Below the pieces are notes generated by a model, which saw only the letters and a list, made by a program, of their open reading frames with translations, searched no databases and was not told the DNA's origin. A DNA stretch of 64,000 bases. Source: Diplonema papillatum. Its lineage: Eukaryota > Euglenozoa > Diplonemea > Diplonemida > Diplonemidae. The position numbers and the translations under genes are program-made. Of this stretch, positions 12,470 to 23,098 are shown piece by piece. Location of the stretch: positions 186,001-250,000 of the forward strand of contig JAPJBO010000005.1 in assembly GCA_030068145.1 (NCBI GenBank), read 5' to 3'. Positions within the stretch are counted from its first letter, which is position 1, and each line of letters opens with the position of its first letter.

Positions 12470-13090
12470 AGTCGTATTCTCGTATCAGATTCTCGTTTAA
12501 ACTCGTCATACGACTTTAGACGAGAATTTTTGAAGGTGGTTTTACTGGGGGTATTTTGGCTACAAGGTCATTTTTGGGACATATTCTTTGGTGCTAAGAA
12601 ATGTTGTGCCTGGAAAACCTCCTGGGCTGGTTATAGTCTAGAAAAGACTATCGATAAAAGAGAAGCGCTCCCTTCTCAACGAGGTGCACAGCACGTGGTC
12701 GTCGGGGCACCGCCATATGCTTGACCTGAAATCGGGATGGGGTACTTTGCTGGTTTGTAGACATTCAAGTGTACCAGACCCCCGTTGGTCTTCTTCGTGC
12801 GGCTGGTCGGCCATCCTCAAATTATCCAACTGTAGGCTGACAAGCGGCAGTTCGGGAGCAGGAATTCTTGGAATACAGGGGCTGAAGGAAATGCGAAACA
12901 GCGGGTCGCAGGATACCGGTCTTGTGGTGAAGGAAAGTAGCACAGAAGGCTAAATACCGTGTTCCACCGTGAAAATAGCCTGCGAGTCTAGACGAGTTTT
13001 GACGAGAATGGTACGAGTTGAGACGAGTTTGGCCCGAGAATACGAGTCATTTGGCGAGAATTTGCTCCGAAAACACGATTCGTATGCACA
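12470..13090. mobile_element. Inverted-repeat element with CTCGT-rich ends
   Basis: The left end (12470-12530) is rich in TCGTATTCTCG and ACTCGTC words. The right end (12980-13085) carries the reverse complements (GACGAG, CGAGAATACGAGT). The middle has no coding frame with a recognisable domain. Exact ends and target duplication could not be fixed. Confidence 0.5.
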
Positions 13091-13626
13091 GTATATCCCC
13101 CCCCCCATGTTCTTCCTACTCTTTCATCGTTTTCTTGCTAAGGTATCCAGCGCGGCTGTTCGTGCCGCGATTTTCATCAGAGCCCACGGGCCAACCATGA
13201 CCCCTTCGTGAGTTAGTGCTCCCTCCCTCTGCTAGCAAAATCCATGCATTTTGGCGGTCGCTTTCACAGTCAGCGATTGATGCCTCACACATACACGCAC
13301 CGTGGACGTCTCTCGTACAGAAGGCACCACGTTAAAACGGGTCCGCAACACACGCACGCACAGATCCGCGCCACTTACCCGTGCGAGTGAGTCTCGGAAA
13401 CTCAAAACCGTGACCCAGTGGCGACTGCCGACCATGACGGGCTTGCACCAGGAGTTTGGAGCAGCCAGTCAGGCCAAGCTCATTACACAGAGAGAGCTTG
13501 TCACAAGACGAGGCCTCTTCTGAACCGCGTCTTTTCGACCTGCTCTTCGCTGGCGACGAGAGTTTCCGCTTCTGCGTCTTCGGTCCGAGTCACAGATCGG
13601 GCCGCTTCCCCCCGCACGTGATGTTT

Positions 13627-13715
13627 TTTAGTACTAACAATCTTGCGGGTTGCTTCAATGCATTGTGCAGGCTAAAAAGATGTAGGCAGCGTGATTTGGT
13701 GGTTGATCGGTCCTT
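13627..13715 (+). repeat. Dispersed repeat family B, partial copy 3
   Basis: This copy matches the first 90 bp of family B (from TTAGTACTAACAATCTTGC to GGTGGTTGATC) and then diverges. Confidence 0.75.
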
Positions 13716-14808
13716 AGCTGAGGGCCGATGGCGCAGCCGCTGCTAGCAGGGGCGGCCTCTGCGGAACTGACTAAGCGACGGAGGCGGCAGGTGCGCAACC
13801 GTGGCTGTGAGTCTAACAGACGGAGCTCAGCTGGCGGCGTGCAAGCTTGCGTGTGCGGGCCGACGGCGCCATTCAGCTCACGTGTCTATTGGATTGTCCC
13901 AATGGCTCTTATCCAGTAGACACATGCCCAATGGACCTGGGCGCAGCGCCCGAAAAGGAGGGCGGGAGGAAGCACCGAACGGGAGCTAGCCTCGCCAACC
14001 GTCTCCTTCGAGACATCAAGGGACGGAAGCGCTGCCAGGACTAGTCAGCGGTCGACCGTAGCGCACTTCGCTATTGCTGCGTCAACAAGACCGAGCCGTA
14101 GACTCGTCTTCGTCACCGAACCACAGAGACGGGTTGCAGCTCCATTCTGCCGAAGAGCGCCGACGTCGCAAAGATCAGCTTTGCCGCCAGGGAGGCTTCA
14201 GGCCCCTGCCCGCGACCTTTGCCATGACCTTCACGGATGCGTTGTAGTACGCCGCGCCGCCGCGGCCTCTTCAAACGACTGGTGTATTAGGATTCCGCCG
14301 TCGTCGCAAGCTCTAAGGGGAACGTGCTCACCGGACTTCACCTGGCGGATCATGAACTTCCTCAGGTAGACGTGTTCGCCGGTAGACTCGGGAGATCATG
14401 GAACCTGTTACCAGCCCCTTTCGGACCGAGCCCCTAATGGTCTTGTTCGCCGGGAAGTCAGCACGGATGGCCTGCCTCGACCTTGCCAGTCGGGTTGCGG
14501 TGCAGCAGCTCTTCTTTGGTGACCTCGGGCTGACCGGGCGGGCCAGGCGAGTGGATGACGTACTCTACTCACTCCGACACCGGCCAGCCCGTCCTGAGGA
14601 TGCAGCAGGGTGCCAGCGCCCCAAATACCCTCGTACGGGGGTCCACGTTGCACGCACGGTCCAGCCCCATGCGGCAGAAGTTGCGAGGACCTCTCTTTCC
14701 AGCCAGTCAAGAAATCCACGCGCATGCGCTGGGCTACATCGTCAGGGCTTTCCCGTAAATGCCACACGCTCAGGTACACGTACACACATGCTCAGCCCGC
14801 ACTAATCT

Positions 14809-14970
14809 TTTTGAAACTATGCTAATACTGCAGGAGTTGAGTAGGCTCTTCAGTTTGTGTTAACCACGATTTTGGGGGGTCGGGAGAACCTAGCATATAT
14901 AAGTATATATCTGTTATAACTAAAGCAGGACCGCCTCCCTTTTCGTGAGAAGAAGCGAAGAATAAAAACA
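14809..14970 (+). repeat. Dispersed repeat family E, copy 1
   Basis: It shares TACTGCAGG, GTCGGGAGAACCTA, AGCAGGACCG and GAAGCGAAGAATAAAAA, in order, with 34609-34750. Confidence 0.75.
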
Positions 14971-15211
14971 CTTTCTCCTTTTTCTATCTGTGTCTTGTCA
15001 AGAGCTGCGACTCAACTATTCCCAACTATCCTCCCCCCCTCCCCCCATCCTTTTCGGCTTTTTTTCTCTTCTTTTCGTTCTCACTCCGTCTCTTCTTCTT
15101 ATCGGCCTCTTCTTTTTGGTGCGTCCGAAGAACTGGCGTCCGCTGGCTCTGCAGAGCCGCATCAGTCGGAACAGAGACGCAAAATGGCACCCACACTGTC
15201 GTGTTGGACCC

Positions 15212-15535
15212 ACACAGGACGGAGCGTACTCGAGGCATCTTTCCTTCGGGGTAGACCGACGAGTACAGCTCTAGGCAATTATATGCAGCTGCTTCCCGTC
15301 CTCGTACACCTGCAGAACTGGCGCCCACTCCTTCTCACAAGCACGTCCGTTCCTGACACAAGGCACAGATCATACATTGGCCTCGCATGCTTTTTCCGCT
15401 GCGTCGCAAGTTTCCAAACTGCGAAGAGACCTCTAACCCAGGTATGGCAGCAGGCGACTCATGATGGTACAGCGACCAGCAAGTATTACTTGATCTCTCA
15501 TGGGAAGAGTGTGCCGAGTATTATGTAGCAGGTAC
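15212..15535 (+). repeat. Repeat family F, left copy of gene cassette
   Basis: The segment GGACCCACACAGGACGGA ... GCAGCTGCTTCCCGTCC recurs directly at 17488-17595 and inverted within 17940-18350. GGTACAGCGACCAGCAAGTA near 15470 recurs directly at 18470. The unknown gene 15612-17424 and an 18S fragment lie between the copies. Confidence 0.8.
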
Positions 15536-15611
15536 ATCGTTTCCTCCAGAGACAGCGGACACGCTTCCACCCAGCAGGGAAACCTGCACCACACAAGTGG
15601 CGGTAGCAACA

Positions 15612-17424
15612 ATGGACGTCGGTGATGCTAACAAAGCAGGAGCGAAGAGAAAAAGAGAGGCGGACAACGAAGTATCCCACGATAGAGCAAAAGTGTGGTC
15701 AGCTTCCGACGCTGGCCTAGCATTGCAGGAAAGCATCAAGGTGTCCTCTCTAACAGACTGCGTCGATGCCTCACCTAGCGACGTAGCCCCTCTCTTTGCG
15801 GAGATAATGGGGCTGTACTTCGGTACGGATACGTTGGACCCGGAGCTGGCGCCTTCGGCAAGTGGCGCATCACTTGTTGCGGGGAAGGCAACGATTATTG
15901 ACTATGACGGGGTCGTCCGGCCGTTTTCCTGTGAAGCAGGGTGACGACGCCCCGTTCTGCATGGCAAAGCTCTGGGGCTCGGATATTCTGCCTCCGGTGG
16001 AGGGATTCGTGTTCGAGGATCAGCATCTGCTGGTGGTAAAAGAAGACGATGGCGCTGCTGTGTTTTACTCAGCTGTCGTCGATCTGCGTGGGAAACTCCC
16101 CGACATCGAGGATCAGCTCGGCGCTCGCCTCGACGCGGTTCGAATGACACACCACTGCAATGGGTGGTCCGATTTCAATCGAATTTCGTTCGGATGCCGG
16201 ACACTTTCAGGGAACGTTCCGCTTGCAGAGCCGGTGACAGTTGCAGCGGGGGGGAACATGCGGCTGGAGCTTCACAGCGACCTGATTGTATCGGCGGCGA
16301 TCGATCGACAGTATTACATGCCATATGGCTACGGAGAGTTCAATCTCGCCGTCTCCTGGCGTGGGGCAGGGCGGTTCACATGGGGCACAGGGGCAGACGA
16401 TTACGACAATGTGCGGTTGGTGAGAGACTCTTTTTCTGACAAATCAATTCTTGAGGCGATACAGGGCGAGTGCAAGCCATTCGGGATGGGACTGACGATG
16501 GCCAGCATGACGCTGCAGGTAAACATGCCGCACTTTTCGGAGGCGGAGGTGACAGCCGAGGTGAAATTCCCCACCAACGTACGAGCGAGGGTTGGACCTG
16601 GAGGAGGAGGGCAGGTATGAAGGCGACACGCATACGAGCGTGGAACTGCAGGGCAGCTACTCGGATGAGGGCGTCACGCTTGACGGCTCGACGGATACCA
16701 ACATGTCGCTGGCAGAAGTGGTCAGCTGGCTGAGTGGAAAGATGGGGATAGACGTGAAACTGCCCGATGTCATGCCCCATATGCGTACCACCGACGTAGA
16801 GCTATGTTTGTGCACTGTGTCCGGCGAAAACAACGAGGAGATGTCCGTCAGGGTGGTAGTTGAATCATCGAACTGCGGTTTGGGCGAGATTATGATATCC
16901 GCGTCGGCGTCTTGGGATGCGCTCAGCGTTTATGCAAGTTTCATGCGCTTTTCCATTACGAATGAGGTCCAACTCCCGGAGGTGGAAATGTGGTTCGATC
17001 TCCGGGGCGACACACCTCCAAAACCACGTTCAGCGCAACGTTGATTGAAAGAGGGTTTGATGCAACAGGCGACTGGTACTGGAACGATGATGGAATGTGC
17101 GTCAAAGCAACTGTACCAAAGTTGACACTGAACGAGATCGTGAAGTTGGGCACGCAGCTGACTTATAGCGCATATGAGATGCCCGGTGAGATGCCGCACA
17201 TGACTTTTCCAAGCGCGCCAGAGCTATCGATATGTTCATTCGACGCACATGCGCAGTGCCCAAAGGGCGTGACAATGCGTGGGATGGTGACAGTGGAGGA
17301 GATCGAAACGCAGATGATCATCACGATCACTCGCAAACACATATCTTTTGTCGAAGAAGGGCGTCAGACTTTGTTATTGGCGGCAACCGAATCTGACTCC
17401 GAATCTGACTCCGAATCTGACTGA
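15612..17424 (+). pseudogene. Unknown repeat-domain protein, three frameshifts
   Basis: I do not recognise this family. Four overlapping frames read as one protein of about 600 residues if the frame shifts near 15940, 16590 and 17025. The first frame starts at ATG 15612 with a basic patch (AKRKRE). The body contains at least three diverged beta-rich modules with a recurring M/L-S/T-L-x-E-I/V-V start and an LPxxMPHM or EMPHM motif, followed by ELCLC or ELSIC. The end is a short (SESD)n tail before TGA at 17422-17424. Codon usage is less GC-biased than in the other genes. It is either a decaying copy of a multicopy gene, since family F repeats surround it, or an intact gene with assembly indels. 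Function is unknown. Confidence 0.6.
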
Positions 17425-17487
17425 CGAATCTGTCGCTGGGCTTCACGGCTTTCGAAGAGTGGAGAACACGTATCGATCACATCTCAT

Positions 17488-17595
17488 CGTGTTGGACCCA
17501 CACAGGACGGAACGTACTCGAGGCATCTTTCCTTCGGGGTGATAGACCGACGTACAGCTCTAGGCAATTCTATGCAGCTGCTTCCCGTCCGACAA
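17488..17595 (+). repeat. Repeat family F, middle copy
   Basis: Near-identical direct repeat of 15212-15295, placed between the end of the unknown gene and the 18S rRNA fragment. Confidence 0.8.
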
Positions 17596-17644
17596 TGTCC
17601 ACTACTGCCCGCCTGCTTCGTGTCCGTGCGCACCGCAACGACTA

Positions 17645-17915
17645 CGATGTCCACGTGGGGAAACCAGCGTGCCCAAAGCAGGCGTTCGCCGTGAATGATA
17701 AAGCATGGAATAACAAGGGATTGATTTTCTCGACTCTTTTTGTTGGTCTCTTAACCCGAGAAGTCGTAGTCAAAACAAAGCTCTTAGCGGTTCTCTTTTG
17801 AGTCTCGTCCAAGGCCTCGTTGCGCGGGATCAATGTGGACTGCCGGGGTCATACGTACTCCTACGTCAGAGGTGAAATTCTTAGATCGTAGGAAGACGAA
17901 GGCGCTGATGATGCA
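17645..17915 (+). pseudogene. Degenerate 18S rRNA fragment 1
   Basis: Conserved small-subunit rRNA words appear in the right order: CAAAGCAGGCGTTCGC, AAAGCATGGAATAACAA, then GTCAGAGGTGAAATTCTTAG and AAGACGAA. The form AAAGCATGGAATAACAA is closer to kinetoplastid 18S than to the usual eukaryotic AGCATGGAATAATA. Only about 270 bp of the central domain is present, with no flanking rRNA, so it is a dispersed fragment rather than a functional gene. Confidence 0.85.
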
Positions 17916-17939
17916 TTATGATGTACCAGAGGCGACCCT

Positions 17940-18540
17940 ATCAGGAACCAACCACCCCCGGGTGGGTTAGTCTGACATAAGTCGCCAACAGGTAAAGCGG
18001 AAGTTGAGAGAACGCCATCGAGCGTACGGGCTTATGGCCGGAATGCAGCTGCATATAATTGCCTAGAGCTGTACTCGTCGGTCTATCACGAGGGAAGGTG
18101 GACCGGCTTAAGCGTTTGCTTAACTTGGGACGGTAGCTCGAAAGCCGCGTCAACCCATGTTGTGAGTCAGCATGGCGTAGGTTAGAGGTCTCTTCACAGT
18201 TTGGAAACGTGCGACCCAGCATAAAAGCATGCGAGGCAAATGTATGATCTATGCATGTGTCAGAAACAGACGGACCAGAGAATAGTGCTTGGGGGTGTGT
18301 GTTCTTTCACACTGTTCTACAGAAGGAGTGGGCGCCAGTTCTGCGGGTGACGAGGACGGGAAGCACCGTTGCATCGATCCCGAACCATGAATTACCAGCG
18401 CGGTACTCCCCTGTGAACGAGTGAGACTGCTCGACATCGTCAAGCGGCAAGAACACTGGTTCGATGATGGTACAGCGACCAGCAAGTATCTTTTGATCCC
18501 ATGCGAAGAGTGTGGCGAGTAGTAAGTAGCAGTTATACCA
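17940..18540 (-). repeat. Repeat family F, inverted right copy
   Basis: On the reverse strand it matches 15230-15430, including AGTACAGCTCTAGGCAATTA, AACTGGCGCCCACTCCTTCT and TTTCCAAACTG. The last ~80 bp (18465-18540) match the left copy in direct orientation, so the block is rearranged. Confidence 0.75.
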
Positions 18541-19114
18541 GTTATATAGAATCCACTTTGTCATAGATGGCCGTTATAAAACGTTATATAACGTTATTCC
18601 CGGAGTTATTTGTTACCCCCCCCCCTAAATCCAGAAAAACCGTTATTGACCGTTATAAAACCGTTATTTGCCATTTTTGGTCGAAAAATAACGTTATTCG
18701 ACCGTTATAACGTTATATCACTCATTCCACGAAAAAGTGTCACAGATTTCGGCTTTTTTCGGATTTCTGCCGAAAATTTCCATCTGCAGGTCCGAAAATG
18801 GTCGGTTTCGAGATTTTGAGGACACGTTTGAATCCGTTGAGGACAGGGCTTTCCGAATATCTGGTCGGATAAAAATTTTGACCGACCCCCCCCCCCCCCC
18901 CCCCATAAATTGAGGCCGGGTCTCCAAAAAATGGGGTCTGAAAATCGACTTTTTTTTTCTCGGCATGCAGGAACAAGTCAGATTTGACTCGCCACAGAAT
19001 TCTACGGGGGTGCCGATACGGTCCCGTGACAGAACTACGCGATTCCTCAAAAATTTGGCGGAAAATCCCAAAATTGTGCCTCCTCCTGCCGGATACGACG
19101 AAAAGAATTTCGAG

Positions 19115-19200
19115 AAAAAAAAACACCCAAAGTGGGACTCGAACCGGCGACCAAAAGAGTCATGGTTGAGTGCACTGACGGCTATGCTACTTGTGCCAAA
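19115..19200 (-). other. tRNA-like Pol III sequence, degenerate
   Basis: On the minus strand an A-box-like TAGCATAGCCGTC precedes a perfect B box GGTTCGAGTCC, and a run of eight T follows at once, as at a Pol III terminator. A D arm (GCAT with GTGC) can pair, but the acceptor and anticodon stems do not pair properly, so no anticodon is assigned. Confidence 0.4.
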
Positions 19201-19408
19201 AATCCGAGAATATTTTTCTCTTCCCTCGCAAACCACCAAAGTGGTCGCTGGTTCGATTCCTCGCGGCGTCGAGCGTTTTGGAGCTCGTAGTGCGTGTTCT
19301 GCTTACAGTGGTGGTGTAGCGGGGGTCAAACCGCAGACTTCCTGACGCGGCACGCGAACCACCGGAAGGATGGTTCAAATACCGAAAATGAAATCGCCCG
19401 CGTTTTTT

Positions 19409-19489
19409 TCGCCCGTGGTCTAACGGGTAGCACGCCCACTTGTGGTTCTGGGGGTGCTTGGTTCGATTCCTGCGAGGAGTTTTTTTTTT
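19409..19489 (+). other. tRNA-like Pol III sequence with T-run terminator
   Basis: A perfect A box (TGGTCTAACGGG, 19416-19427), a perfect B box (GGTTCGATTCC, 19460-19470) and a run of ten T at 19480-19489. Stems pair poorly, so this is probably a tRNA-derived relic or SINE head. Two further B-box-like words lie nearby (19250-19260 exact; 19369-19378 partial). Confidence 0.4.
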
Positions 19490-19901
19490 GAGGACCGAAA
19501 ATCGGCCCAAAAACGTCTAAAGTGCCATCTGGGGGTCAGATTTTTGGCTATATCGAGTTCCAAAAAGGTGCCGATACTTGCCGCGGATAGCTCTTTCCAT
19601 CCCAAAAAAAATTTTTAGCCACATGCAATGTGTGAGGAAACTGAACCGCTCAAGTAGGACCTTCTGATCATGATCATTTGCCAAATTTGCCACCTGAAAC
19701 CACGTCCAGGATTTGGGCTCAGGGTAGTGCGGTCAACGAAAACTCTAGTTTCCCTTTCTACTTTCTCCTACTCTCGCGGTGTACGGTTTCCGAATTTTGC
19801 TCAAAATTTGACCTGAACATGTCGGATATGAGGAAGCAAAATCTGTGACACGTTTTCGTGGAATGAGTGATATAACGTTATAATAACGTTATATAACGTT
19901 A

Positions 19902-21307
19902 TACCGTATTTGTAAAAAAGACGTACCGGAAAAAGTCACAAAACTTTCCCCCAGAGCCCGCGGGTACATCTTTTTTCCGGTACGTCTTATTTCCGGTACA
20001 TAATAATTCTGAAAGATCTCGGAGGGGCTATTTTCCCCTACCACTGGCGTTCGACTTCATACGCCCTCTCCGCTTCCTCTTTCGGAGCCTCGCCTACACT
20101 TCTCGAGATACGCCGGCCACCCGCCGTGCTGCCGTGGCGCTCTGGCAATCCGCATCAGCACAAGAGAACACGACGAGTATCGAATTTATTACTGGGCGCG
20201 GTTCAACCGTTTTGCCTGTGACCCGTCGAACATGGCTCCCTCGTGCACACATCATTTTGTTGGGGGGTTTTTTGGCAGGCCGGTGGTGCGGTGCGCTGGT
20301 TCGATGCACTGAGTTATCGTTTTTTGGAGTGTTTCTCGCTGGTCCACGTTGCAGACCTTTTTCGAGTTGTTGCTCGAGATCAGCTCCGATGAAGAGATCT
20401 GCGGAAAATAAACCCGGGGACCAAAATTTATGTACGTGGTTCGTCCCGCCAGAGTTCGAGATGTGGGTCCTTGTGGAATGGTGATCGTGGAAATCAAAAT
20501 CCATTTCGGTTTTCTTGTTACACTGCCTGTCAGGTGACATCATCAATTCCCCGAGTTCCGGGGGTTTCACCACTTGCCCCGACGTGGCAACATAATTACG
20601 CTGGTAGTTTTGACCTTTTTGGCGTGAATCTACGGTGCAAAGTCTTGCCAATCCGCGGTGTAGATTCCATACCCGCTGCCCTGAACATTGGAAAGACCCA
20701 CAAACCACACACATACTATTTGTTTCCTGGGTCCATTTTCCACGAATCTCTTCATCGGAGCAGAACGTGAGCATAAATTCGACGAAAACGGTCTGCTGCG
20801 TGGACCGCGAGAAAATCTCCCCAACAAAGGAATTGATGGCGCACCGGTGCGGAGGTCGGTGCAGCCCACACTATATCCACAACGACACTGCATTGGTGAG
20901 CACTGCATTGGTGAGTCCATGCGGAGCTACGAGCCGGCCCACGGTTTGTTAGTCTTGTGGAGACCCGTGTTGTTCCTGCGCGGGAGGCATCTGCCACAAC
21001 TTCATTTGCCGTGACCTGTTCAGCCAGCACGATCTGCTGAGCTGGCAGGATTGGGGCAGCAGCGGAATCGCGAAAAAACACGCTGCAATGCAGCATATTG
21101 TATTGTTGCGTCTTGATTTGATCCTGGATGTGGCTGTTGCAGGAAAGGCAGTTGAGCAAGCAGTCTCTATGACAAATTCCAGCAGAACCCAACCAAGCGG
21201 AAAAAGTCACAAAGTTTTTCCCTGAGGCCCGCGGGTACATCTTTTTTCCGGTACGTCTTATTTCCGGTACATAATTGTTCCGGTACGTCTTTTTTCCAAG
21301 TACGGTA
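19902..21307. mobile_element. Nested 1.4 kb inverted-repeat element, TA duplication
   Basis: Ends TACCGTATTTG...GACGTACCGG and the matching inverted copy at 21280-21307 agree over about 28 bp with few mismatches. TA flanks both ends, typical of Tc1/mariner-like insertions. The block containing CCCGCGGGTACATC and TTTCCGGTACATAAT occurs near each end in the same orientation. The middle holds a large imperfect palindrome (about 20280-20480 against 20690-20920). No transposase is visible. Confidence 0.75.
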
Positions 21308-21904
21308 TAACGTTATATAACGTTATATAACGTTATTATAACGTTATTTTCGTCGCATGATACCGTTGTAGGGAGAAATCTGTAGGGGACTCGCAAAAAA
21401 TTTTTTTCTGCCTGTGGTGAGTGAAATCGCGCGTTTTCAGCTCGTTCTGAGCCAAATCCGGTAGTGTTTGGCCCTCAGTGCTCAAAGATCCGTGAAGAAA
21501 ACCCCTCCCGTGAACGCTCCAGTCAAGCACCGTTTGCTAAAAAACGGAGGTCGAAGGTACTACCAAAATAGGCCAAAATCTGAGAAAATCGGCCAAGCTT
21601 GACCAAAAACCGGCCAGAAATCTGAACACAAGGGTAAAAATGGCCGAAATCTGGAAAAATCGGCAAAAAATGGCCAAAATCTGAAAATTCCCAAAAACCG
21701 TTATTTGCGTTATTTTTTCCGTTATTTTGCGTTTTCGACCGTTATATAACGTTATCAACCGGCCATCTATGAACTTTGTCGTTTTCCCTAAATTTGGAAT
21801 CCGACATTGGACGTTGACTACCAATTCTAATAAAATTTGGGATTTGGCATCAGACGTTGAGTGGTGGTGGTGGGTATATAGTGTGGGTGGGGTGGATGTT
21901 GCGA

Positions 21905-22350
21905 CAGTACGGTTCCTGCACCTTTGGATCATCGTTCTAGCAACGTACACCCTCAATTTTGGAACCTGCAGCACTGGCCCATTAGCTTTGCAAAAATTTC
22001 CGCGCCTGCGGCGCTGGCATTTTTGGTTTGTGTAATACACATATTTCATGTCGTGTTGCCAAGAAGACCGCAGTTGTCCGCCCTGCTCTCAGTGGGCAGT
22101 AGTGACAACCACAAAGAGGAGCACCCTGTCGGGTACATAAGTGTGCACTTGACTCGCACCAACTTTACCGCAGTCCCTGTGGACTACATACAAAGCGGCT
22201 ACAGCAACTATTGCTGCTTGGATACCTGCAGCGCTGACCCGTTAGCTTGAAAAATTTCCGCGCCTGCGGTGCTGGTATTGGCTTGTGTAATGTTACGTGT
22301 TGTGTTGAAGATCGCAGCTGTCCGCCTTTGTGTGGCACTACCTTCCATGA
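21905..22350 (+). repeat. Repeat family G, one full and one partial copy
   Basis: Units 21905-22160 and 22190-22350 share CCGCGCCTGCGG, GACCGCAG or GATCGCAG, and CTGTCCGCC words with 26265-26620. The motif CACCTTTGGATCATCGTT starts the longer copies. Confidence 0.7.
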
Positions 22351-22504
22351 GCAACACCCTCCTGCACGTGCCGCATTGCGTCCGAACACCCCACGCCCTC
22401 AACACAGTGTCGGTCTGCGCTCCACACGCACCGAGTGCCACGAGAACCCTGAAAAGTGCTCTGTACAACATTTGGTAAGATTTTACGTGGGGCTCAGAGC
22501 TCAA

Positions 22505-22765
22505 GCTACTTCCCTGGCGCATGTACCTAACCATCGTTGCATCGTTGCAGGAAATCATGGGGGTTTTTCTTTATTTTTTTGCATCGTTGCATCGTTGCAT
22601 GATCGTTGCTCACTATGGTAGGCATGGGGCAACCATGCAACGATGCAGTGCAACGATGTAGTGCAGCGATGTATTGCAACGATGCGATGTCGTGCAACGA
22701 TAGGAGAAACAAACCATAGGGTTGAACTGCGTATGCAGCAGTAGTGCAACTACAGGACACCATGC
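22505..22765. repeat. GCAACGAT satellite with strand switch
   Basis: Many copies of GCATCGTTGCA occur on the left (22535-22610) and of TGCAACGATG on the right (22635-22770), so the array changes orientation around 22620. Confidence 0.8.
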
Positions 22766-22819
22766 AACGATGCAATGGTTGGTTGGTTCAGTAACTACCT
22801 GTGATGATGATGATGATGA

Positions 22820-23098
22820 GCTGGCGTGTCGGCTGATGAAGCCAGTGACAGCGACGTGAGCGACTCTTCGGTGGATGACACTTCTTCGGCAGACGACGAC
22901 GATTCATCTCTTGATGAGAAACCTCTTTCGCAATCGCGTGTTCCCGTGCAAGTCCGGCCTCGGGAGACAGCAGAAGTGACCCCTGCACCAGTGAATACAG
23001 AGCCAGAATCGTTGCTGACCCAGGCATCTGCACCAACCGCAAAGACAGGAAAAGTGCGAAAGGCCGCTGCTGCTGGTCTCTCGAGCTTTGGCTTCACG
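22820..23098 (+). CDS. Candidate upstream exon of the VPS26 gene
   Basis: The open frame encodes an acidic, serine-rich stretch (ADEASDSDVSDSS, SSADDDDSS) and ends LSSFGFT at donor GTAGGT (23099), phase 0. The next VPS26 exon (24142) also begins in phase 0. The LSSFGF ending resembles the short SFFGFG start seen in other VPS26 proteins. There is no ATG in frame, so if real it is itself an internal exon. This is inference from phase and local similarity. Confidence 0.4.

Larger units (their letters stand above)
8893..15211. other. 6.3 kb repeat-rich stretch without convincing genes
   Basis: Open frames here are short and differ in all frames; none shows a family motif. Recognisable content: homopolymer C runs (10603-10615, 11366-11382), family H at 10515-10615, family D at 11815-12300, an inverted-repeat element near 12470-13090, family B at 13627-13715 and family E at 14809-14970. 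Pyrimidine-rich tracts occur at 11630-11750 and 15010-15120. Confidence 0.5.
18563..21772. mobile_element. 3.2 kb foldback-like element with AACGTTAT palindromes
   Basis: The ends are inverted: ATAGATGGCCGTTATAAAAC at left and its counterpart ending GGCCATCTAT at right. ACTTTGTC flanks both sides (18555-18562 and 21773-21780), an 8-bp direct repeat fitting a target duplication, give or take two bases. Subterminal regions carry many copies of the self-complementary AACGTTATATAACGTTAT. No open frame has a recognisable transposase. Inside are a second inverted-repeat element (19902-21307), tRNA-like sequences and a C20 run at about 18885-18904. It is probably non-autonomous. Confidence 0.75.

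Noticed and set aside
14398..14805. Overlapping ORFs on both strands around 14.4-14.8 kb as a transposon gene
   Set aside because: Neither translation shows a recognisable domain. A decayed element is possible but cannot be supported.
19115..19489. Functional tRNA genes
   Set aside because: A/B boxes and terminators are good, but acceptor and anticodon stems do not pair and no anticodon can be placed.
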